In this document: in pieces, positions 37,224-45,436 of the stretch | Numbering within the stretch: the first letter of the stretch is position 1 | Layout of the letters: each line of letters begins with the position of its first letter | NCBI RefSeq assembly: GCF_001592265.1 | Contig: NZ_BCWP01000024.1 | Coordinates: 1-62,941 of the forward strand | DNA from: Curvibacter delicatus NBRC 14919 | Lineage (GTDB): Bacteria; Pseudomonadota; Gammaproteobacteria; Burkholderiales; Burkholderiaceae_C | Direction: 5' to 3' | Length of the DNA stretch: 62,941 bases | Made by a program: the position numbers and the translations under genes | The notes under the pieces: generated by a model | The model's input: the letters and a program-made list of their open reading frames with translations, nothing else | The model's database searches: none | Told to the model about the DNA's origin: nothing

Positions 37224-38006
37224 TCAGCCTTTGCTGACCTTGGCGGCCTTGCCTTCAAGGAAGGCACGCACGCGTTCCTTGGCTTCCGGTGCGCTTTGCG
37301 CGATGGCGGCCATCATGGCCTCCGTCAGGAAGCCCTGGTCGGCCGGCTGCTCGGCGATGCGCGGCAGGGCGTGGATCAGGGCGTAGTTGGTCAGCGGCGC
37401 GTTCTGGGCCACACGCACGGCGAGTTCGAAGGCCTTGTCAAAGGCGGAACCCTGCGGGACCAGGTACTGGGCGAAGCCAGCTTTTTCACCGTCCTGGGCG
37501 TTGTAGACGCGGCCGGTCAGCATCATGTCGGTCATGCGTGCAGCACCAATCAGGCGCGGGATGCGCACCGCACCGCCGCCGCCGACGAAGATGCCGCGCG
37601 AGCCTTCGGGCAGGGCGTAGAAGGTGGATTCGTCGGCCACGCGGATATGGCAGGCGCTGGCCAGCTCCAGGCCCCCGCCGACCACGGCGCCGTGCAGCGC
37701 AGCAATCACCGGAACCGGGCCGTACTGTACGCACTCCAGCGCGGCGTGCCACATGCGCGAATGGTGCAGGCCCTGGCCGGCGTCGCGTTCCTTCAGCTCG
37801 CTCAGGTCGAGACCGGCGCAGAAGTGCTCGCCATCGCCGTCGATCACGGCGGCACGCACGCCTTCAGGCATGTTCTCAAACAGGTTGCGAATGGCGAGAA
37901 TCAGGCCGTCGTTGAGCGCGTTGCGCTTGGCGGGACGGGTGAGGCGGATGACGGCGACTTCCTGGTGTTCGCCGCGGCGCTCGAAATGAATGTCTTGTTG
38001 GCTCAT
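37224..38006 (-). CDS. Enoyl-CoA hydratase/crotonase, probable hydroxycinnamoyl-CoA hydratase
   Basis: The 260-residue crotonase has the oxyanion-hole segments HFCAGLDLSEL and ALHGAVVGGGLELASACH. The two Glu positions used by rat enoyl-CoA hydratase (E144 and E164) are both Glu here, in GGGLELA and ALPEGSRG. In the vanillin-forming HCHL enzymes I recall, the first position is Ser (GGGFS), so this looks like a hydratase without retro-aldol cleavage. It is the first gene of the minus-strand cluster, preceded by a palindrome in the divergent promoter. The substrate is inferred from fcs next door. Confidence 0.9.
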   Translation of the reverse strand: MSQQDIHFERRGEHQEVAVIRLTRPAKRNALNDGLILAIRNLFENMPEGVRAAVIDGDGEHFCAGLDLSELKERDAGQGLHHSRMWHAALECVQYGPVPVIAALHGAVVGGGLELASACHIRVADESTFYALPEGSRGIFVGGGGAVRIPRLIGAARMTDMMLTGRVYNAQDGEKAGFAQYLVPQGSAFDKAFELAVRVAQNAPLTNYALIHALPRIAEQPADQGFLTEAMMAAIAQSAPEAKERVRAFLEGKAAKVSKG

Positions 38007-38031
38007 GGTTGCGTTTCTTTCTGGAATCGAT

Positions 38032-38054
38032 TATGGTTATGAAATATAACCATA
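38032..38054. promoter_or_regulatory. Perfect 9-bp inverted repeat in the divergent promoter of the phenylpropanoid cluster
   Basis: TATGGTTAT and ATAACCATA flank the spacer GAAAT. The AT-rich dyad lies 26 bp before the crotonase start and 70 bp before the divergent amidohydrolase start. It is of the size and symmetry expected for a MarR dimer, and the cluster ends in a marR gene. Binding is inferred. Confidence 0.6.
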
Positions 38055-38124
38055 TCAAGCGCGCCGGGGCCGTTTTTTCTCGGTGTTTACCCTAGGGCTT
38101 GCCCGCTAACAAAAGGAGACGGTC

Positions 38125-38988
38125 ATGGACCACAAGAACCTGATTGCCATCGACATTCACACCCATGCCGAGGTGAGTTGCTGGAATCCGTTTGACAACT
38201 ACGGCGAGGAGTACGACCGCGCGGCCGACAAGTATTTCCGCTCCAGCCGCCGCCCGACGATTGCCGAGACGATTGCCTACTACCGCGAGCGCAAGATTGG
38301 TCTGGTGATGTTCACGGTGGACAGCGAGTCGCAGCTCGGACGCCGGCGCATCCCGAATGAGGAGATCGCCGAAGCGGCCAAGGCCAACAGCGACATGATG
38401 ATGGCCTTCGCCAGCATCGATCCGCACAAGGGCAAGATGGGCGCACGCGAGGCGCGCCGCCTGATCGAGGAGCACGGCATCAAGGGTTTCAAGTTCCACC
38501 CCACGGTGCAGGGCTGCTACCCGCAGGACAAGATGGCCTGGCCGATCTACGAGGTGATCGCCGAGTACAAGATGCCGGCCATCTTCCACACCGGGCACAG
38601 CGGCATCGGCAGCGGCATGCGCTGTGGCGGTGGCCTGCGGCTGGAGTACAGCAACCCGATGCACCTCGATGATGTGGCGATCGATTTTCCCGACATGCAG
38701 ATTGTCATGGCGCACCCGAGCTTCCCGTGGCAGGACGAGGCACTGAGCGTGGCCACGCACAAGCCCAATGTCTGGATCGACCTGTCTGGCTGGAGCCCGA
38801 AGTACTTCCCGAAACAGCTGGTGCAGTACGCCAACACCCTGTTGAAGGACCGCGTGCTGTTCGGCTCCGACTACCCGCTCATCACGCCCGAACGCTGGAT
38901 GAAGGATTTCGAAGAAGCCGGCTTCAAGCCGGAGGTGATGCCCGGCATTCTGAAGGACAACGCGGTGCGCCTGCTGGGGCTGAAGTAG
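38125..38988 (+). CDS. Amidohydrolase-family protein (amidohydrolase 2), candidate arylketoacyl-CoA hydrolase
   Basis: The 287-residue TIM-barrel metal-dependent hydrolase begins with the metal-binding IDIHTHAEVS and continues with IKGFKFHPTVQG, IFHTGHSG, MAHPSFPW and LFGSDYPLITPERW, all in positions typical of amidohydrolase-2 enzymes such as gamma-resorcylate decarboxylase and LigI/LigJ. It starts after AAAAGGAGACGGTC and is divergent from the crotonase/fcs operon. By analogy with CouO/PhdC-type proteins it may cleave the 3-keto-3-arylpropanoyl-CoA to a benzoate and acetyl-CoA. A decarboxylase role is the alternative. Confidence 0.85.
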   Translation: MDHKNLIAIDIHTHAEVSCWNPFDNYGEEYDRAADKYFRSSRRPTIAETIAYYRERKIGLVMFTVDSESQLGRRRIPNEEIAEAAKANSDMMMAFASIDPHKGKMGAREARRLIEEHGIKGFKFHPTVQGCYPQDKMAWPIYEVIAEYKMPAIFHTGHSGIGSGMRCGGGLRLEYSNPMHLDDVAIDFPDMQIVMAHPSFPWQDEALSVATHKPNVWIDLSGWSPKYFPKQLVQYANTLLKDRVLFGSDYPLITPERWMKDFEEAGFKPEVMPGILKDNAVRLLGLK

Positions 38989-39094
38989 GCGAGAGACGGG
39001 GCCTACGGCCCCGGCCCGTTCTCTGGGAGCCGGGAGCGCTTGTCATGCGCAGTGTGAACTGCTAAGGTCTCCAGTCGAAGGAATGGAGGCTTTC

Positions 39095-39412
39095 ATGATC
39101 AGCAACTTCGAGCAGGTTCATAACCATTACGAGCGCCTGGTATTCGAGGAGGTCGTTCGCCGTGCGCCGCGGCATCCGGGGTTCACGCCCGACATGCTGG
39201 CGGATGTGGCCTGCGTGGCCTTGAATCGCTTGCCGGCGCGGTATGTCCGGCATGACGTGGATCTGATGTTCTACCTGACCGAGCAGGAGCGCCACGCCAT
39301 TGAACAGTCCATGGCCGCAGCCATGGACTATGCCTTTGCCCTGGTCAGCAGCCGCAGTGCCAAAGGCACCGCTGCTGCCAACGCCAATCAGGCCTTGCCC
39401 CAGACTTCCTGA
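39095..39412 (+). CDS. ComFB-family protein
   Basis: The 105-residue protein starts at the ATG at 39095, with GGAGG about 6 nt upstream. The alternative ATG at 39083 lacks a correctly spaced site. NHYERLVFEEV and DVACVALNRLPARYVRHDVD are the two conserved blocks of the late-competence ComFB family. Proteins of this family in cyanobacteria bind cyclic dinucleotides, so a signalling role is possible. The Cys residues seen in some family members are reduced here to one, in VACVALN. Its last 25 nt overlap the convergent MetE-like gene. Confidence 0.7.
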   Translation: MISNFEQVHNHYERLVFEEVVRRAPRHPGFTPDMLADVACVALNRLPARYVRHDVDLMFYLTEQERHAIEQSMAAAMDYAFALVSSRSAKGTAAANANQALPQTS

Positions 39413-40515
39413 GCCGTTTCGATCACCAGGCGCAGCTTGGCGCGCTGGGCTTCGACCGCGATGTCGTTGCCGTGCACCGTGCTGGAGAAGCCGCACTGCG
39501 GCGACAGGCACAGCTGTTCCAGCGGGGCGTACTGGGCGGCTTCGTCAATGCGGCGCTTGAGGTCGTCCTTGGACTCCATGGCGCCGAACTTGGTGGTCAC
39601 CAGACCCAGCACCACGATCTTGCCCTTGGGCAGGAAGCGCAGGGGGCGGAAGTCGCCGCTGCGGTCATCGTCGTACTCCAGGAAGTAGGCGTCCAGGTTC
39701 ATCTCCGACAGCAGGGCCTCGGCCACTGGCTCGTAGTTGCCGGAGGCAGCGTGCGTGCTCTTGAAGTTGCCGCGGCACAGGTGCATGGCCAGCGTCATGC
39801 CGGCCGGCTTCTGCGCCACCACCTTGTTGATGAACTTGGCGTAACGATGCGGCAGCTCGTTGGGGTCGTCGCCGCGCTGACGGGCCGCTTCACGCATTTT
39901 CTCGTCGCACAGGTAGGCCAGGTTGGTGTCGTCCATCTGCACATAGGTGCAGCCGGCGGCGGCCAGTGAACGCAGCTCGTCGCCGTAAGCCTGGGCCACG
40001 TCGTCATAGAACGTTGGTTCCAGTTCGGGGTAGTGTTCCTTGCTGATGCCGGCACGGCCGCCGCGGAAGTGCAGCATGGTGGGCGAGGGAATGGTGACCT
40101 TGGCCACGCTGCCGCGGCCCGGGGTGATCTGGCTCTTGAGGTACTGGAAGTCGGCGAGCTGGATGTCCTTCACATGGCGCACCTTGTCGACCACGCGCAT
40201 GACGGGCGGGGCCAGTTCCTGGGTGCCATCCGGTTTGACGATGGTGACGGGAATGTCGGACTTCACGCCGCCGATCTGCTCCAGGAAGTCGACGTGGAAG
40301 TAGGTGCGGCGGAATTCGCCGTCGGTGATGCTTTGCAGGCCGACGTCTTCCTGAAACCTGACGATTTCAGTGATGGCCTTGTCTTCCACCTTGCGCAGCT
40401 GCTCGACGGTGATTTCGCCTTTGGCTTTCTGCTCGCGCGCTTCGAGCAGGAATTTGGGGCGCAGGAAGCTGCCGACGTGGTCGGCGCGGAAGGGCGGGGT
40501 GGTGCGTAGTGTCAT
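39388..40515 (-). CDS. MetE-like cobalamin-independent methionine synthase family protein (YxjG/YxjH type)
   Basis: I start at the ATG at 40515 (375 residues), preceded by GGAG at 7 nt. It is half the length of MetE and corresponds to the catalytic C-terminal barrel. It begins PFRADHVGSFLRP and has the segments ITDGEFRRTYFHVDFLEQIG, YVQMDDTNLAYLC, MHLCRGN and LCLSPQCGFSSTVHG, in which His and Cys residues suit the zinc site of MetE-type methyltransferases. The substrate is uncertain: homocysteine methylation, or another thiol or methyl transfer. Its location in an aromatic-catabolism region could be incidental. Confidence 0.85.
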   Translation of the reverse strand: MTLRTTPPFRADHVGSFLRPKFLLEAREQKAKGEITVEQLRKVEDKAITEIVRFQEDVGLQSITDGEFRRTYFHVDFLEQIGGVKSDIPVTIVKPDGTQELAPPVMRVVDKVRHVKDIQLADFQYLKSQITPGRGSVAKVTIPSPTMLHFRGGRAGISKEHYPELEPTFYDDVAQAYGDELRSLAAAGCTYVQMDDTNLAYLCDEKMREAARQRGDDPNELPHRYAKFINKVVAQKPAGMTLAMHLCRGNFKSTHAASGNYEPVAEALLSEMNLDAYFLEYDDDRSGDFRPLRFLPKGKIVVLGLVTTKFGAMESKDDLKRRIDEAAQYAPLEQLCLSPQCGFSSTVHGNDIAVEAQRAKLRLVIETAQEVWGKA

Positions 40516-40833
40516 GGGAGTCTCCAGGAGAATCGTTGGATGGGTTAACAGCAAGCCGCCGGCATTATGGCATTCAGGGTACGGATTGCGGACGTGACGC
40601 GGTAGGAGGACTATAGTGATCAGCGCTGTCCATGCAACGGTTCTGTCCGTAGATAATGGAACGCGGTGGTTGGCTGTCTGGTTATCGCAATTTGTTATAT
40701 CAATCAGTCTGAAATTGGACTTGCGAATGAATAAATTTGCGGCGACAGTTACGCGCCTTCGTCATTACGCTGTTTGGGGCTTCGCTAGCCTGAACAGTCG
40801 GGTGAAGTCATAACTCATATTAGGAGTCCCCCC
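40516..40833. other. 318-bp intergenic region between the MetE-like gene and the ABC binding-protein gene
   Basis: This divergent control region must hold promoters for both flanking genes. I find no ORF with family resemblance, no tRNA, and no perfect palindrome longer than a few bases. The stretch from about 40680 to 40740 is locally AT-rich. TTAGGAG at 40820-40826 is the ribosome-binding site of the downstream gene. Confidence 0.5.
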
Positions 40834-42009
40834 ATGAAAAAACGAGTGTTCCTCAGCGCCTCCGCCTTGGCGGTCATGGCCTTGTCCTCAGCTGCCGTGC
40901 TGGCCCAGGACAACACATTCAAGATCGGCCTGATCCTGCCCATGACCGGTCAGCAGGCTTCGACCGGCCGCCAGATCGAGGCCGCCGCGAAGCTGTACAT
41001 GGCGCAGAACGGCGACACCGTGGCGGGCAAGAAGATCCAGCTGATCGTCAAGGACGACACCAGCATTCCTGACGTGACCAAGCGCATGGCGCAGGAACTG
41101 GTCGTGAACGAAAAGGTCAACGTACTGGCCGGCTTCGGTATCACGCCCTCGGCCCTGGCCACGGCACCGATCGCTACCCAGTCCAAGACTCCGGCCATCG
41201 TGATGGCGGCCGCCACCTCCAGCATTACCCAGGCTTCGCCCTACATCGTGCGCACCAGCTTCACGCTGCCGCAGGCTTCGGTCTCCATGGCCGACTGGGC
41301 TGCCAGCAAGGGGGGCATGAAGAAGGTGGTGACCCTGGTGAGCGACTACGGCCCGGGCATTGACGCCGAAAAGTTCTTCAAGGACCGCTTCATTTTCAAC
41401 GGTGGCACCATCGTCGAGAGCCTGCGCGTGCCGATGCGCAACCCCGACTTCGCGCCCTTCCTGCAGAAGGTGCGTGATGCCAAGCCCGACGCTCTGTTCG
41501 TCTTCGTGCCGTCCGGCGCTGGCGCTGCGGTCATGAAGCAGTTCCTGGAGCGCGGCATGGACAAGGCCGGCATCAAGCTGATCGGCACCGGCGACATCAC
41601 CGATGACGATCAACTGAACGACATGGGCGATGGCGCCCTGGGCGTGGTCACGGCACACCACTATGCTGCTGCCCACCCTTCGGCCATGAACAAGAAGTTC
41701 GTGGAAGCCTTCAAGAAGGCCAACAAGGGCATGCGCCCCAACTTCATGGCCGTGGGTGGCTATGACGGCATGCGCGTGATCTACGAAGCGCTCAAGGCCA
41801 CCAAGGGTCAGGGCGGTGGCGATGCCCTGCTGGCAGCCATGAAGGGTCAGACCTTTGAAAGCCCGCGCGGCCCGATGTTCATCGATGCGCAGACCCGTGA
41901 CGTGGTCCAGAACATCTACCTGCGCAAGGTGGAGCGTGTCGGCGGCGAGCTGCACAACGTGGAATTTGACGTGATCAAGGACGTCAAGGACCCGGGCAAG
42001 TCCAAGTGA
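40834..42009 (+). CDS. Branched-chain/aromatic-acid type ABC transporter substrate-binding protein (LivK-like)
   Basis: This 391-residue periplasmic binding protein of the leucine-binding (peripla_BP_6) fold has a Sec leader (KKRVFLSASALAVMAL then VLAQDN, cleavage near AQ-DN). FKIGLILPMTGQQASTGRQ, GGTIVESLRVPMRNPDFAPF and VGGYDGMRVIYEALKAT are typical. Family members bind branched-chain amino acids, amides or aromatic acids. Its operon (permeases, two ATPases, TctC protein) sits between the hydroxycinnamate and lig clusters, so an aromatic acid is plausible. A hairpin with a T-run follows and separates it from the permease genes. Confidence 0.93.
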   Translation: MKKRVFLSASALAVMALSSAAVLAQDNTFKIGLILPMTGQQASTGRQIEAAAKLYMAQNGDTVAGKKIQLIVKDDTSIPDVTKRMAQELVVNEKVNVLAGFGITPSALATAPIATQSKTPAIVMAAATSSITQASPYIVRTSFTLPQASVSMADWAASKGGMKKVVTLVSDYGPGIDAEKFFKDRFIFNGGTIVESLRVPMRNPDFAPFLQKVRDAKPDALFVFVPSGAGAAVMKQFLERGMDKAGIKLIGTGDITDDDQLNDMGDGALGVVTAHHYAAAHPSAMNKKFVEAFKKANKGMRPNFMAVGGYDGMRVIYEALKATKGQGGGDALLAAMKGQTFESPRGPMFIDAQTRDVVQNIYLRKVERVGGELHNVEFDVIKDVKDPGKSK

Positions 42010-42017
42010 TACGCCGT

Positions 42018-42059
42018 CCATGGATGTCGCCTTCCTGGCGGCATCCATGGATTTTTTTT
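42018..42059 (+). terminator. Intrinsic (probably leaky) terminator between binding protein and permease genes
   Basis: CCATGGATG (42018-42026) and CATCCATGG (42042-42050) are perfect arms. They extend inward by TCGCC against GGCGG, with one wobble pair, over a 5-nt loop. Eight T residues follow at 42052-42059. It lies 9 nt after the binding-protein stop and 25 nt before livH, so partial readthrough would set a high binding-protein to permease ratio. Confidence 0.88.
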
Positions 42060-42083
42060 GCCTTGACCTGACGTGAAGAGTTC

Positions 42084-42959
42084 ATGCTGACGATTCTGTT
42101 TGATGGCATTGCCTACGGCATGCTGCTGTTTATCCTGGCGGTCGGTCTGGCCGTGACCATGGGTTTGATGAACTTCATCAACCTGGCGCACGGTGCCTTC
42201 GCCATGGTGGGGGGCTACACCACGGTGGTGCTGATGCAGCGCTACGATGTGCCTTTCCTTCTGTGCCTGCCGATCGCCTTTGTGGTCGTGGCCTTGCTGG
42301 GTGCCGTGCTGGAACGCACGCTGTACCGGCCCATGTACCGCAAGCCGCACCTGGACCAGGTGCTGTTTTCCATCGGCCTGACCTTCATGGCCGTGGCGGC
42401 CATGGACTACTTCATGACCTCCAGCCAGCAGATCGTCCAGCTGCCCGAGTGGCTCAAGGGACGTACCGAGCTGGGCGAGGGCGCCCTGATGCTGGGCATG
42501 GGTCACTACCGCCTGTTCATCATTGCCGTCTGCGCTGCCTTGACGGTGGCCTTGCAGTACATCCTGGCCAAGACCCGTTTCGGCAGCCGTCTGCGTGCGT
42601 CGGTGGACGACCAGCGCGTCGCCGCCGGCCTGGGTATTAATGTCAACGTGGTGTTCCTCTCGACGTTCGCCGTCGGCTCCGGTCTGGCGGGCCTCGGTGG
42701 CGCGCTGGGTGCCGAAGTGATGGGCATGGATCCCAGTTTCCCCTTGAAAAACATGGTCTATTTTCTGATCGTGGTGGCCGTGGGTGGTACCTCGTCCATC
42801 ACCGGCCCGTTGCTGGCCGCGCTGCTGCTGGGCATCGCGGATGTGGCGGGCAAGTACTACATTCCGACCTTCGGTGCCTTCATCGTCTATGCGCTGATGA
42901 TCGCCATCCTGATCTGGCGCCCGCAAGGCCTGTTCGTGCGCAAGGGGGGCAAGGCATGA
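42084..42959 (+). CDS. livH: Branched-chain type ABC transporter permease LivH
   Basis: The 291-residue inner-membrane permease begins LTILFDGIAYGMLLFILAVG and has the family segment MGLMNFINLAHGAFAMVGGY. The loop FGSRLRASVDDQRVAAGLGI is the cytoplasmic coupling region that contacts the ATPases. About eight hydrophobic segments are present. It overlaps livM by 4 nt, so the two permeases are translationally coupled. The substrate class follows the binding protein upstream. Confidence 0.93.
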   Translation: MLTILFDGIAYGMLLFILAVGLAVTMGLMNFINLAHGAFAMVGGYTTVVLMQRYDVPFLLCLPIAFVVVALLGAVLERTLYRPMYRKPHLDQVLFSIGLTFMAVAAMDYFMTSSQQIVQLPEWLKGRTELGEGALMLGMGHYRLFIIAVCAALTVALQYILAKTRFGSRLRASVDDQRVAAGLGINVNVVFLSTFAVGSGLAGLGGALGAEVMGMDPSFPLKNMVYFLIVVAVGGTSSITGPLLAALLLGIADVAGKYYIPTFGAFIVYALMIAILIWRPQGLFVRKGGKA

Positions 42960-43917
42960 TGAATGCACAGCAATCCCTGTACAACAGCCGTCGCTGGAAG
43001 GTCTGGGAGCCGGTGCTCTGGCTGCTGGCCCTGGCGCTGCCCTACGTGCTGGGCAGCCACGCGCTGATCATCAACGAAATCGCCATCGTCGCGCTGTTTG
43101 CCGTCTCGCTGGACCTGATCCTCGGCTACACCGGCATCGTTTCACTCGGTCATGCCGCCTTCTTCGGCATGGGGGCCTATGCGGCGGCCCTGTTCGCCAA
43201 GCTGGTGATGCCCGATCCGCTGGTCGGCCTGGCTTTCGGCATTGCGGTCGCCACGTTGCTGGGCGCGCTGTGCTCCTTCACCATCATGCGCGGCTCCGAC
43301 CTGACCCGCCTGATGGTGACGCTGGGTGTGGGCATGCTTCTGATGGAGCTGGCCAACAAGCTGGACTGGCTGACCGGCGGTGCCGACGGCCTGCAGGGCG
43401 TGCTGATGGGGCCCGTGCTCGGTCGTTTCGAATTCGACCTGCAGGGCCAGGTGGCTGCCTGGTACTCGATTTCCGTCACGCTGGTGTTCCTTTTCCTGGT
43501 GCGACGCCTGGTGAACTCGCCGTTTGGCGCCACGCTGACCGCCATCCGCGACAACCGCCTGCGCGCCATGGCCATCGGCATTCCGGTGACCTCGCGTCTG
43601 GCCGTGATCTACACCATTGCTGCCGGCGTGGCCGGTGCGGCTGGCGCCCTGCTGGCGCAGACCACCGGTTTTGCCTCGATTGATGTGTTCGCCTTCGACC
43701 GCTCGGCTGATCTCGTGTTGCTGCTGGTGATTGGCGGTACCGGCTGGCTGTACGGCGGCGTGGCCGGCGCGATCGTGTTCAAGATCATGCAGGACCTGAT
43801 TTCATCCATCACACCGCAGTACTGGACCTTCTGGATCGGCCTGTTCCTGGTCGTTCTGATGCTGGTCGGTCGTGAGCGTCTGATCCGTCCCTGGACCTGG
43901 TTTGGGGGCAAAAAGTA

Positions 43918-43918
<1 letters not shown>
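42956..43918 (+). CDS. livM: Branched-chain type ABC transporter permease LivM
   Basis: The 320-residue second permease subunit has FAVSLDLILGYTGIVSLGHA followed by AFFGMGAYAAALFAK, the LivM/BPD_transp_2 signature, and the coupling loop SPFGATLTAIRDNRLRAMAI. Two Met codons begin the frame; the first overlaps the livH stop. LLLVIGGTGWLYGGVAGAIV is a further conserved region. It overlaps livG by one nucleotide (TAATG), making a tight operon. Confidence 0.93.
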
Positions 43919-44680
<762 letters not shown>

Positions 44681-44688
<8 letters not shown>

Positions 44689-45385
44689 TCTGCTCAAAGT
44701 CGAAAACCTGAGCGCCGGCTACGGCGAAGCCGTGGTGTTGCACGACGTGTCGGTGTCCCTGAAGCAGGGCGACACGCTGGCGCTGCTCGGTCGCAACGGC
44801 ACCGGCAAGACCACCTTCATGAACACCCTGGCCGGCGCCACGCGCCAGCACGGCGGCACCATCACGCTCGACGGCGTGGCCCTGCACAAGGTGCCGCTGC
44901 ACGAGCGTGCCGGTGCCGGCATTGGCTGGGTGCCGCAAGAGCGCAACATCTTCAAGTCGCTCACGGTGGACGAGAACCTGACCGCCGTGGCCCGTCCCGG
45001 TGCCTGGACGCCGGCGCGCGTGTACGAGATGTTCCCGCGTCTGGCCGAGCGCAAGACCAACCTGGGCACCCAGCTCTCGGGTGGCGAGCAGCAGATGCTG
45101 GCCGTCGGCCGCGCGCTGGTGCTCAATCCCAAGTTGCTGCTGCTGGACGAGCCGCTTGAAGGCCTGGCGCCCATCATCGTGCAGGAACTGCTGCGCGCCA
45201 TCCGCCGCATCACGCGCGAAGAGGGCCTCTCGGCCATCATCGTCGAGCAGCATCCGCAGGCCATCCTGGCCATCTCGGATGTGGCCGCCGTGCTGGACCG
45301 CGGCACCGTGGTGCATGCCAGCAGCGCCAGGGCGCTGCAGGAACAACCCGAACTGCTGGATCGACTGCTGGGCGTGGCACGCTGA
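44681..45385 (+). CDS. livF: Branched-chain type ABC transporter ATP-binding protein LivF
   Basis: I start at the ATG at 44681 (234 residues), which overlaps the livG end by 8 nt; longer frames upstream are not LivF-like. Walker A is GRNGTGKTTF, the signature LSGGEQQMLAVGRAL, Walker B LLLLDEPLEGLAP, and the switch His lies in IIVEQHPQAIL. It completes the importer. A short palindromic family-1 repeat follows the stop, before the TctC gene. Confidence 0.94.
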
Positions 45386-45388
45386 CCT

Positions 45389-45425
45389 TGCTATCAAAAG
45401 GGTAGCTGTTCGCGCCCTTTTGATG
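45389..45425 (+). repeat. Family-1 repeat, short hairpin-forming copy between livF and tctC
   Basis: ATCAAAAGGG (45393-45402) and CCCTTTTGAT (45415-45424) are exact reverse complements around the 12-nt loop TAGCTGTTCGCG. The element begins TTGCTATCAAA like the longer copies but lacks their second half. It could form a stable hairpin in the livF-tctC intergenic mRNA. Confidence 0.65.
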
Positions 45426-45436
45426 AGGGGTAGAGC

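Noticed and set aside
38998-39012. GGGGCC-TAC-GGCCCC hairpin after the amidohydrolase gene as a terminator
   Set aside because: The stem is only 6 bp and no T-run follows. I do not list it as a terminator, though it may have some structural effect.
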